Of a DNA stretch of 29,252 nucleotides, positions 1 through 7,241 are shown in pieces. Source of the DNA: CAZGMC01 sp964526565 (GTDB lineage: Bacteria > Pseudomonadota > Alphaproteobacteria > DSM-16000 > Inquilinaceae). The stretch spans positions 1-29,252 of the forward strand of contig CAZGMC010000053.1 in assembly GCA_964526565.1 (NCBI GenBank). The letters run 5' to 3'. A model generated the notes under the pieces. That model had not been told where the DNA came from and made no database searches. It was given only the letters and a program-made list of their open reading frames with translations. Positions within the stretch are counted from its first letter, which is position 1; each line of letters begins with the position of its first letter. Position numbers and translations under genes: made by a program.

Positions 1-1220
1 TTCTGAAGTGATTGATCAGAGCCGACATGCGGGTGGCGGGCGCTGAAATGGCCATGGCTGAGGTCAACAAGATGCAGGAGCGTGTTGAGATAGCCCGTCT
101 GGACAGGTTCGGGTACAGGGACTGAATGCGTAGGGGAATCGGGATCTGCCTCTACCGTTCTGTGGAGCCTGCGTTTGGAGTTCAGTGGTTCGCCGGCCCC
201 CAGTCCTCCTCGGTAAGTCGCACCGCCTGGACCATCAAAGCGGTATCGAGGCGGAGGCGGGTTTCGTTTCTTGTCGTATGTCAGAGTCTCGGGCAACAGC
301 TCCAGCGTGGTTGGAACACGAACACTCCGTTGCCCGCCGTCATCTGAATTTAGCGGAATGAGCTTCACGGCATCGCTGGGGACGCGCGCCAAACGCGCCA
401 CCAATCGTGGATGGGGATCAATTGGGAAAAGACTGTTCGGTCGGTACGAGTACGACCGTTCGGCCACCCGCTCCATCGGCGCGCCGAGCAGGGCGCCGAG
501 TTCGTGCCGCAGCAGCCCCTTGATCGAGTCGCCGGGAAGCAGAACCGGCCTTTCGCCCCACGGCGCCCGCAGCGGACAAAGGACGGATTTTGTTCCGACG
601 GTGCGGCCCGCTCCATTGTAATCCAGCTCGACCCGACCCTCGCCAGCTGACGTGTGCGGCACGGACCAAGGTTCCTCGGTATCGTCGATCCGACGGCGTT
701 CCCAGCCGACCAGCAAGGGCGTGAGCGTTTTGATCTCGCAGCGGATCTCTCCGGAAAGCCGGTCCTTGGCGCCCGTTCCATCGTGCCAGACGGGCGGTGC
801 GGTGGTCAGGTCTTCGGGCCGCAGCGGCAGCGGAACAAACCCGTACGGCTTCGATTTCAGCTTCTGCTTCGGCGCGTTCGCGGAGGCCGCCGCTTGCGGC
901 GCCTCCCTGTTCCGCCCCGATCCGCCACGGTGCGCCCCCTGGGACTTGAACGTCTTCGGCGGCGGCAAGGCCACATCCGTGTCGCCGCCGGGAATCTCTT
1001 CCAGCCCGGCAGCCCCAAGCTTGGCGCGAACTTCGTCGAGATGGGCCTCCTTCACGGCGCAGAGGACGAACTCAAGCCCGTTCTTGGCGTTATCGACTGA
1101 CGCATTTTGGGGGTCTTTGACGTCGACGTGCGGCACAAGCCGTCCCTTGAGCTTGTTGCGGTCACGCGGCTTCCCGTCGAGCACTCTGACCCGGATGCGG
1201 TGCGGCTTATCCGAGGACAT
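1..1220 (-). CDS. TIGR03986-like RAMP (Cas7-insertion-type) CRISPR type III subunit, 3' end off the window
   Basis: The frame stays open for 406 codons from the ATG at 1220 to the left edge, so the gene is partial at its C-terminus. The ATG overlaps the stop of the upstream double-Cas7 gene by 14 nt and has a strong GGAGG 7 nt before it. Residues 1-70 form a small basic N-terminal part, followed by a Lys/Ala/Pro-rich linker to about 124. A RAMP core then starts with YGFVPLP (126-132), EIKTLTPLLVG (162-172) and the hallmark LLPGDSIKGLLRHELGALL (227-245), followed by ERSYSYRPN. The YGFVPLP entry and the SYR motif after the PGxSxKGxLR helix resemble the TIGR03986 RAMP family, found in III-D loci. 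The position equivalent to the Csm3 cleavage Asp appears to be Lys211 (GTKSVL), so this subunit is probably structural. It is co-transcribed with the genes to its right. Family assignment is by motif recognition only. Confidence 0.8.
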   Translation of the reverse strand, partial: MSSDKPHRIRVRVLDGKPRDRNKLKGRLVPHVDVKDPQNASVDNAKNGLEFVLCAVKEAHLDEVRAKLGAAGLEEIPGGDTDVALPPPKTFKSQGAHRGGSGRNREAPQAAASANAPKQKLKSKPYGFVPLPLRPEDLTTAPPVWHDGTGAKDRLSGEIRCEIKTLTPLLVGWERRRIDDTEEPWSVPHTSAGEGRVELDYNGAGRTVGTKSVLCPLRAPWGERPVLLPGDSIKGLLRHELGALLGAPMERVAERSYSYRPNSLFPIDPHPRLVARLARVPSDAVKLIPLNSDDGGQRSVRVPTTLELLPETLTYDKKRNPPPPRYRFDGPGGATYRGGLGAGEPLNSKRRLHRTVEADPDSPTHSVPVPEPVQTGYLNTLLHLVDLSHGHFSARHPHVGSDQSLQ

Positions 1221-3165
1221 CAGCGTTCCTCCTGGGCAAGAGCGTGAACCCGAGTATTGCATCGTCGATGTGCCATTCCCTCAGAACCACCATGCCCTGC
1301 CCTGTCTGCGCCGCGGCGAACCGCGCGAAACCGTGCAGCCGCGCCGGCGTGTGAACGACCGTTGCCGGCTGCGCATCGCGATCGTCCGGCGGCACCTCCT
1401 TGATGAACACCCATTTCGCACCCGCCGCCGTTCGGGCGGCGCGCCAGACCGCGCGCTCGGCAAAGAAGGCGACCTCGTCGACCCCGAGGGTCCGGTCGTC
1501 CGGCCACTGCCAGCCGAAGGTGGCGGGCGGTTCGGCGCGTCCGAGGTCGATCGACGGGTCGCACCACCACGCCACGAGGGTATCCTCTCCGAGATCTGCC
1601 CGCGCCAAGGCGGCCACCTCGCCAAGGGTCGGAGACGGCGACTCCAGGGTGCCGGGCGTCACGCGCACGTGTGCCGCCTCTTCGGCGCTGCCGCGACATC
1701 CGGTCCACCCGGCGGCTTCGGTTCCCGCAGTCCGTGCAGCGGGTACCTGGGACCTGGCGGTGGGCCGCGGGGACCCCTCGTCAGCCGGCGTCCACCTTCG
1801 GGTGCCGGTCACATCGATCGTGGCCCAGGCTTCGGGCTGCCATCGGCCCCATCCCGCGCCGCGCGTCTTGTGCCCACCGACCGGCAAGTGACCGAGCGCG
1901 CCGAGGGCGACGAGCCGGTCGATGTCCGCCATCAGCGGCTCGACGGTATCCGCATCCGGCCCCTCGACGACGATGCGGACCGGAAAGACGCCCCGCAGCA
2001 GGCGGACCGCGTCCCGCTTGGCGCTGCCGTAGGAACCGGCGGAGAACTCGTCCTCGGCATGCATGTGCAGCCGCGCGGCGGCCCAGCCGCCCTCGGCGCG
2101 GCCGTCGCGGATCAGCACGCGGCTGCTCCGCGCGACGGTGCCGAACACCTGCCCGGCGGGGTCATCGGAAGGAACGCCGCCCTGGACCGGATGCGGGTCT
2201 TCCACCCGTTCCCCGGCAGCGGTCTTGGCCCGCGAGAAGGCGTGCCGCAGGGGGCCGCGGACGCTCGAGCCGGGGAGCAGCGGCCGGTCCCCGTCCATCA
2301 GCAGCGCGCGGTCGGTGCTGAAACCATCCACGGCAGCATCGTCCGCGGCCGCCCACGACGGCCTGGCCCAGGCGCCGTCGCCCGTCGCCTGCACCGCGCG
2401 CTCGGTGTCGTGGGGTCCGACCGCCAGCATGTCGAGGCCCCACGCGGCGCCGTCGGCATCCGGCTGGTATTCGCCGAACGAGAGCGTCAGGTCGAGCGTG
2501 CGGAAGCACCACGACCGCGTCGGCGCCATGACCGGGATCGCCGAAAGCGGTTCGGGCAGAACGTTCCGACCGGACTCCACCCACCGGTCATAGGCATCCG
2601 CGTCGAGGCGGTAGGCACGAAGGTCATCGATGTGGCACCAGCCCAGCCCGCGGGCCACCCCGCCACCGAGCCAGCAGCGCCCCGCCGCCCAATGCTCCGC
2701 GAGCACATGGCCCAGCACGCCTTCCGCCTCGGCCGCTTCGTCCCCGGCAAGCGACCAGTCGACCCGGAACATCAGCGGCCAGCGGGTGCCCGCGGGGATC
2801 GTCTCGCGGTCATAGAGGACGCCGCCGGCGCGGGCGCCGGTCTTGTGACGGATGCCCACACCGGCGCGCAACTGCAGCATGGTTGCCGGGTCTTGCGGGT
2901 CTTGCGGCAGCACCGCGTGGGCAAACTCCCAGGCCGAGCGTCGAAAACCCTTCCCGTCGTTGTCCGAGACGCTACGCGGCAGCGGCTCAAAGAAGCGGCG
3001 GGCCATGGCCACCGCCGCACCCTTGAGGCCGCGACCGGCCAGGGTCGGAACGCCATCGACCAGCGCGAAGGGCTGATCGGCGGCGCGGTCCCGATCGACC
3101 CCCGAGACCGACAGGGCGGAGTCCTGCACCAGCGTGGCGGTGAACAGGGTCAATCGCGGCGTCAT
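1207..3165 (-). CDS. Tandem Cas7-Cas7 RAMP protein (Cas7-2x-like) with extra C-terminal domain
   Basis: A 652-aa protein. The ATG at 3165 overlaps the preceding stop as ATGA and follows GAGGAAGG; longer in-frame starts lie inside the upstream gene. Cas7 domain 1 covers about 1-185, with the substrate-loop segment TLAGRGLKGA (41-50) and a Gly-rich WLGGGVARGLGW (165-176). Domain 2 covers about 221-450, with LLPGSSVRGPLR (296-307), the conserved FGTVARSSRV (341-350) and the Gly loop VGGHKTRGAGWG (429-440). Aligned by eye to Csm3, Asp30 and Asp285 fall at the position of the target-RNA cleavage Asp33. Residues 455-652 are a linker plus a Trp-rich domain (FGWQWPDD, LREWHIDDAILGF) that I cannot identify; in III-D loci the small Csx19 protein would be one candidate. 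Expected role: two backbone subunits of a type III effector. Fusion of two Cas7s in one chain matches the Synechocystis III-Dv architecture. Confidence 0.88.
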   Translation of the reverse strand: MTPRLTLFTATLVQDSALSVSGVDRDRAADQPFALVDGVPTLAGRGLKGAAVAMARRFFEPLPRSVSDNDGKGFRRSAWEFAHAVLPQDPQDPATMLQLRAGVGIRHKTGARAGGVLYDRETIPAGTRWPLMFRVDWSLAGDEAAEAEGVLGHVLAEHWAAGRCWLGGGVARGLGWCHIDDLRAYRLDADAYDRWVESGRNVLPEPLSAIPVMAPTRSWCFRTLDLTLSFGEYQPDADGAAWGLDMLAVGPHDTERAVQATGDGAWARPSWAAADDAAVDGFSTDRALLMDGDRPLLPGSSVRGPLRHAFSRAKTAAGERVEDPHPVQGGVPSDDPAGQVFGTVARSSRVLIRDGRAEGGWAAARLHMHAEDEFSAGSYGSAKRDAVRLLRGVFPVRIVVEGPDADTVEPLMADIDRLVALGALGHLPVGGHKTRGAGWGRWQPEAWATIDVTGTRRWTPADEGSPRPTARSQVPAARTAGTEAAGWTGCRGSAEEAAHVRVTPGTLESPSPTLGEVAALARADLGEDTLVAWWCDPSIDLGRAEPPATFGWQWPDDRTLGVDEVAFFAERAVWRAARTAAGAKWVFIKEVPPDDRDAQPATVVHTPARLHGFARFAAAQTGQGMVVLREWHIDDAILGFTLLPRRNADVLG

Positions 3166-5261
3166 GCCTTCCTCACACGCAGCTCGGCCCGCAGCCGGCG
3201 CACGAACAGATGCGCAAGGGACTTGCGATCGTCGGCGCTTTGCATGGCCTCGAGTTTGTTGAGAACTTCCCTCGCAGCGGGATGTCTCCAGGTTCTTTTC
3301 CCGGCCGTGTCGGGGTTCAGCCGCGATGCCAACGCCCCAGGGTCCTCGCGGTTCAGATCGGCGACGAGATCGAGCCATTGGGACAGGCTCGGCCGCGGCT
3401 TGGCCGACCCGCCGACCTCGGCCAATTCCGGGTGTTTCTTGAGCCATTGGCACGTTGTTTCGGCGACGGCTTCCAGCTCATCGTCGGCCCGGAGCGTCGC
3501 AGGCTGCGACGCCGCCGTGGCGCCGGTGACGCCGGGCAGCGCCTGGTCGAGGCGGAACCGCCCGAACCCCTCGTGGGTCCGTTCGCCGAGCCACTGTCCT
3601 CGCGCGATCCTGTCCGCCAGCGTTGCCACGCCGGCGCCCGCGACCGCGAACACGGAGCCGCGCCGAACCCCATAGGCCGGCATGCGCCACAGCCGGGACG
3701 TGCCGTTGAAGCCATGCACGGCCACCGACTCCTCGACGGTTTGAACATCCGGCCGGAGCTGGACATGGGCGGGCCAGTCCGGAAGGTGGCGCAGTGCCTC
3801 TTCGACCGTGGTGCACCAGCGCAGGTACTCGTCGCGTACGAGGAGGTCCGAGGTCAGGGTGAGGATGGTGCCCGACTGGATGCCCTCCGCTGATGGATGG
3901 CGCAACCATTGGCACCGCGCGACCTCGACGGGGGCGCCGGCGCGCCCGACCCGCAGCCAGCGGCGCCCGTCCAGAACGGGCTCCAGGCCGGCAGCGAGCC
4001 GGGCCAGATCGTCCGGTGCCCCGCGGATCTCGCACAGGAACGATGTGTCCTCGACAATCTGCTCGATCGCGAACAGATCCGGGTCGGCCTGGTCCGGGTC
4101 GGGCCGGCCGTTGCGCAGCCGCACGCGAAGCTGCGGGCGGAAGGCGGCCCACGGCTCGGTTGGTCCGCTCCGGTACACGAACAGGTCGGGTTCAGGGCGT
4201 TTCAGCCTGGGTCTGTCCGGGTCGGGGGTGCGGCCGTCGACCCGCCGCCGCGGAACGGGGTCGCGCGCCCACCAGGGGACCGGCCCCTTGGCGCCTTCGG
4301 GCTTTTCGCTCTGCAGCGACAACGGCGCCGGCAGCACGTCCGCCGCACCCAGGTCGTCCGGTTCGCCGTCGGGCGGCAACGGCAGCGCGTCGCCGACCGA
4401 GAGGCGGCCGTCGACCAGCAGGGTCGCCGCATCCCGGCATCCTTCGGCAATCAGCCAGCCTGCCAGCGCACCGAGCACGGCGCGCCCCGGAATGAAGGCG
4501 AGGCTGGGGATGAGGTTGTCCGGCGTCGCGGTCGCCGTGATGCACACCGGGTCCAGGTTGCGGAGCAGGAGCGCCAGCCGGCCGGTCGCCGTCCCGACCT
4601 CGCGGGGAGCAATGGGTGCCTTGGCGAGCGTCAGCTTGACCCGCCCGGCCCCGGTCGCCCTGCCGCGGCCCAGCGCGTCCACTTCCTGGACCAGGCGACG
4701 CAGCAGGGGCCGATCGGCTGCGGCGAGCTGGACATGGCCCTCGAACCGCGTGCCCCTGGGGACATGCTCCACCACGCGCAACGTGTCCTCCTTCGGCGCC
4801 CGATTGTCGAGCATGTCCTCCTTCGACGCGCGATCGTCGAATGCGGCGCGGGCAGTTGACCGCCAGATGCGGCTCGCGCACGCGGAGGCGGCGTACAGCG
4901 AAGTGAACACGGCACGCTGCTGCTGGCCGCCGCCCCGGCCGAAGAAATCTTCGGCAACGTCGTCTCCGCGGAGCCGTCGGGCGGCATCGCGCAGAACACC
5001 TTCCAGGTGCGACGCCCAGATCACCGGCCGGCCGCGGCGGTCGCGGGCGACCAGCGCATCGATCCCGCCGCCGCCCGCGCCGGAGCCGAGGTGGCCGTCT
5101 TCGACCAGCTCCGCCGTCAGCGTCATGCGAGTCCACCCGTCCTGCGATGCATCCGCTCGCGGGGTATGGTCCGATGCCGGTGCGGCAGCGGACGGTTGAC
5201 CGGAGGCCGCGGCAGCAGGACGCCGGTTCGTGTGGGCTCGTGTCCTCTTACGCTTCGGCAT
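3162..5261 (-). CDS. Cas7-Csx10(Cas5)-helical tail fusion, III-D CRISPR effector subunit (Cas7-5-11-like)
   Basis: A 699-aa protein. The chosen ATG at 5261 overlaps the cas10 stop by 14 nt and has AGGAGG 6 nt upstream; an ATG 19 codons earlier lacks this support. Residues 1-45 are a basic, Ala-rich leader. Residues 46-215 are a Cas7 domain with GGGGIDALVARD (63-74), PVIWASHLEGVLRD (79-92) and the Gly loop GRGRATGAGR (198-207). Asp68 in the GID motif aligns with Csm3 Asp33, the target-cleaving residue. Residues 225-575 are a Csx10/Cas5-like RAMP: SLAFIPGRAVLGALA (253-267), YGVRRGSVF (530-538) and the terminal GERTHEGFGRFRL (559-571). Residues about 590-699 are charged and predominantly helical by inspection, the size of a Cas11 small subunit. 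A Cas7-Cas5-Cas11 fusion is the signature of the III-Dv effector. A separate Cas11 gene is not seen in the window, which supports the reading, but the Cas11 call is inference. Confidence 0.87.
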   Translation of the reverse strand: MPKRKRTRAHTNRRPAAAASGQPSAAAPASDHTPRADASQDGWTRMTLTAELVEDGHLGSGAGGGGIDALVARDRRGRPVIWASHLEGVLRDAARRLRGDDVAEDFFGRGGGQQQRAVFTSLYAASACASRIWRSTARAAFDDRASKEDMLDNRAPKEDTLRVVEHVPRGTRFEGHVQLAAADRPLLRRLVQEVDALGRGRATGAGRVKLTLAKAPIAPREVGTATGRLALLLRNLDPVCITATATPDNLIPSLAFIPGRAVLGALAGWLIAEGCRDAATLLVDGRLSVGDALPLPPDGEPDDLGAADVLPAPLSLQSEKPEGAKGPVPWWARDPVPRRRVDGRTPDPDRPRLKRPEPDLFVYRSGPTEPWAAFRPQLRVRLRNGRPDPDQADPDLFAIEQIVEDTSFLCEIRGAPDDLARLAAGLEPVLDGRRWLRVGRAGAPVEVARCQWLRHPSAEGIQSGTILTLTSDLLVRDEYLRWCTTVEEALRHLPDWPAHVQLRPDVQTVEESVAVHGFNGTSRLWRMPAYGVRRGSVFAVAGAGVATLADRIARGQWLGERTHEGFGRFRLDQALPGVTGATAASQPATLRADDELEAVAETTCQWLKKHPELAEVGGSAKPRPSLSQWLDLVADLNREDPGALASRLNPDTAGKRTWRHPAAREVLNKLEAMQSADDRKSLAHLFVRRLRAELRVRKA
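4785..4844 (-). repeat. 30-bp tandem duplication inside the Cas7-Csx10 gene
   Basis: Two adjacent 30-bp units begin with gtcctccttcg at 4785 and 4815 on the plus strand. They encode a near-duplicate decapeptide in the Cas7 domain, around residues 140-160 (RASKEDMLDN followed by RAPKEDTL). The duplication is in frame and lies in a loop-like charged stretch before the VVEHVPRGTRF strand, so it probably lengthens a surface loop. Confidence 0.85.
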
Positions 5262-6780
5262 GCGCCGCCTCCTTGCCGTCCTTCCCGGCGGTGGCCGGCT
5301 CGGTGCGCGTTCCGGCACGGCCGAGACGCCTGATCTCGGAGACCTCGACGAGGTCGAGCACCGGGGTCACCCGCCACCCGCCATCAAGGGTCTGCCAGAC
5401 CTTATCGACACCATCGACACCGGCATCCTTGAGGCCTTTCCGCGCGTCCGGCGACAGTTCGGCGAACGCCAGCTCGGACAAGGCTTGGCCCCTCGGGAGC
5501 TGGTCGATGAGGTAGCGGAGCTGCGAGCGCGGCGCGTCCTGGATCGTCTTTGCCCCTTCCAGCAGGCCCTGGAGGCTGTCGAGCCCGTCGCCCAGCACAT
5601 CGACCGGACGCCGGGACAGGATACGTTTGCCGCACAGCCAGTCGCGCCGGCGAACCTCTTCGGGGTCGTCCACCCAGGTGGTCGTGTAGACCGCCCAGTC
5701 GACGACCGAACGGGGCTCAGTTTCCGGGAAGCCGCGGAACCGGCGCTTGGCCGAAGCGGCAAGCCGCTCGGCGACATCGTGGAGCCGGTGGATCGGGATG
5801 GTCGGACGCGCGAATACGACGCCGACGCCGAGGGTCAGTCTGAACCCATCCGTGTCGTCGCGTTGCAGCCGGTCGAGCTCTTCGCAGAGCGTCGCGACGA
5901 ACCCCAGGGCCGGTTCGGCGCGGCTGAGGACCAGCAGGTCGTCACCGCCGAGCATCAGGGGGATCAGCGGCGCGGAGGATTCACCTTCGCGGCATGCGTC
6001 GGTTTCGCTGCATGTGTCGATGGCCGCCTGCAGGGCCCGCCGCAGCAGCACCCTGTTGCGATGGAAGAAGGCCGCAGCCCTGTCTGGTTCCGGCGGTCGC
6101 GCCCCTCCCACGCCGTTGCCGTCGGCGTGGATAAGGGCGAGGTAGCCGGTCCCGGCGAAATCCTTGAACTCCCTCGGACGCTCGAGGCCCTTCAAACATG
6201 TCCTGGCAATCAGCAGGCTTGCGAGGTCTTGGGCGTTCCCACTCTCGGCGCGCTTCGCAGCATCGTGACGTCGTGCCACGTCCCGGGACACCCAGGGCCG
6301 TTCGCTGCCCTGCTCGATATGAGTTGAGCCAAGTCCCCGGCCGGTCCATTCGCACGGTGCCAGCACCGGCAGCTCCCTGGACAGGTCCACGCCTGGCGTG
6401 GGCTGTGGCTTTCCGTCCACCGCGATCCGGAACCGGATGCCGGGAAGCTCTCGCCGCAGCAGCCTGGCCGCTGCACGTGCAAACGCCTCCGCCCCGGACT
6501 CGAAACAGGCCTCGAAATGCCCGCCGTCGCGGGACAGGATCCCGTCGCGCGCATCGGCGGCGGGATCGTCGTGATCCTTGAGCGGATCGTCAGCCGCGGC
6601 CGACGGATATCCGTCGGCTTCCTTGGCAAGGCGCAAGGCGGATTGCTGCCGCGCCAGTTCCGGAAGACGGCACCGCAGGACTTCGCCGATCAGCGTGTTG
6701 GCGCCGACCATGGCCCGCAGGCGCGGCACAGCAAAAAGCCAAGTCTGCACGCGCTGAAGTTCGATATGAACTTTCATCAT
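5248..6780 (-). CDS. cas10: Cas10-like CRISPR polymerase/cyclase, HD domain absent
   Basis: A 510-aa large subunit of a type III effector, short because it begins directly in the first palm-like domain: VHIELQRVQTWLFAVPRLRAM (residues 4-24) matches the Cas10/Cmr2 pattern of a beta strand, VQ, helix and basic R-x-R. No N-terminal HD nuclease is present. The catalytic palm has YLALIHADGNGVGG (213-226) and the intact LMLGGDDLLVLS (275-286), then the Cas10-typical GVGVVFARPTIPIHRLHDVAE and AKRRFRG. GGDD cyclases make cyclic oligoadenylates when target RNA is bound, so signalling capacity is predicted while ssDNA cleavage is not. ATG ATG opens the gene at 6780/6777 with GGAGA about 8 nt upstream; I use the first. 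It is first in a four-gene overlapping operon. No CARF or NucC-type effector lies beside it, at least on this side. Confidence 0.9.
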   Translation of the reverse strand: MMKVHIELQRVQTWLFAVPRLRAMVGANTLIGEVLRCRLPELARQQSALRLAKEADGYPSAAADDPLKDHDDPAADARDGILSRDGGHFEACFESGAEAFARAAARLLRRELPGIRFRIAVDGKPQPTPGVDLSRELPVLAPCEWTGRGLGSTHIEQGSERPWVSRDVARRHDAAKRAESGNAQDLASLLIARTCLKGLERPREFKDFAGTGYLALIHADGNGVGGARPPEPDRAAAFFHRNRVLLRRALQAAIDTCSETDACREGESSAPLIPLMLGGDDLLVLSRAEPALGFVATLCEELDRLQRDDTDGFRLTLGVGVVFARPTIPIHRLHDVAERLAASAKRRFRGFPETEPRSVVDWAVYTTTWVDDPEEVRRRDWLCGKRILSRRPVDVLGDGLDSLQGLLEGAKTIQDAPRSQLRYLIDQLPRGQALSELAFAELSPDARKGLKDAGVDGVDKVWQTLDGGWRVTPVLDLVEVSEIRRLGRAGTRTEPATAGKDGKEAAHAEA

Positions 6781-7241
6781 CGCTTATCTCCGATTGGATC
6801 AACCCAGGCGAACGTTGAAGATGGATGGCGGCAACAAGGGCAATGGCAGAGGGTTATTTAACAAAGATGCGTGCTTTCATTCCTGGGCATCCTTGATCGA
6901 TGCGCTTCTCTGACAGGCTTGGTGTTTGTTTTATATCCAATGACCATCACTCGCAAACCATTCCACGCCAGAGCTACGCATGCGCTTCATCATGATTCAT
7001 GTTCACTGATTGATTGCAACAGAAATCGAATCCCAGACCTTCTGCCCGCGGCATTCCGTCCAGGCCATGCTTCGTCCTCTAACGAACCTCCTGTTCCGTC
7101 CTCTTGCCCGTTCCGCGTTCGGCCCGCACCGACAGCCTGCCGGCAGCGCGCGAATGCGGGGGCGAGCGGTTGGTCTCCAGCCGCAGACCAACGCCCCCCG
7201 CCACATTGCCCCGTCACCGGCAAGCGGCTATCGTGGCGGCC
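6781..7241. promoter_or_regulatory. Divergent intergenic region between cas10 and the spermidine-synthase-like gene
   Basis: This 461-nt stretch is clearly less GC-rich than both flanks in its first half (6781-7030) and must carry the promoter of the CRISPR operon on the minus strand and of the following gene on the plus strand. A TATAAA occurs on the minus strand at 6935-6930, but no acceptable -35 sits at the right distance. I see no CRISPR repeats, no tRNA and no convincing ORF. The second half (7060-7241) is GC-rich with no recognisable feature. Confidence 0.4.

Noticed and set aside
652..3675. 1007-codon open frame on the plus strand
   Set aside because: Antisense to the Cas7 genes; low-complexity Arg/Gly/Pro-rich translation, no domains, and the opposite strand has motifs, ribosome sites and ATGA coupling.
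6930..6935. TATAAA as cas10 promoter -10 (minus strand)
   Set aside because: No acceptable -35 at 16-18 nt; kept only as a remark.
1..7241. CRISPR array
   Set aside because: No 25-40-nt direct repeats with spacers seen near the cas genes on this side; the only repeat is the 30-bp in-gene duplication at 4785-4844, which has no spacers.
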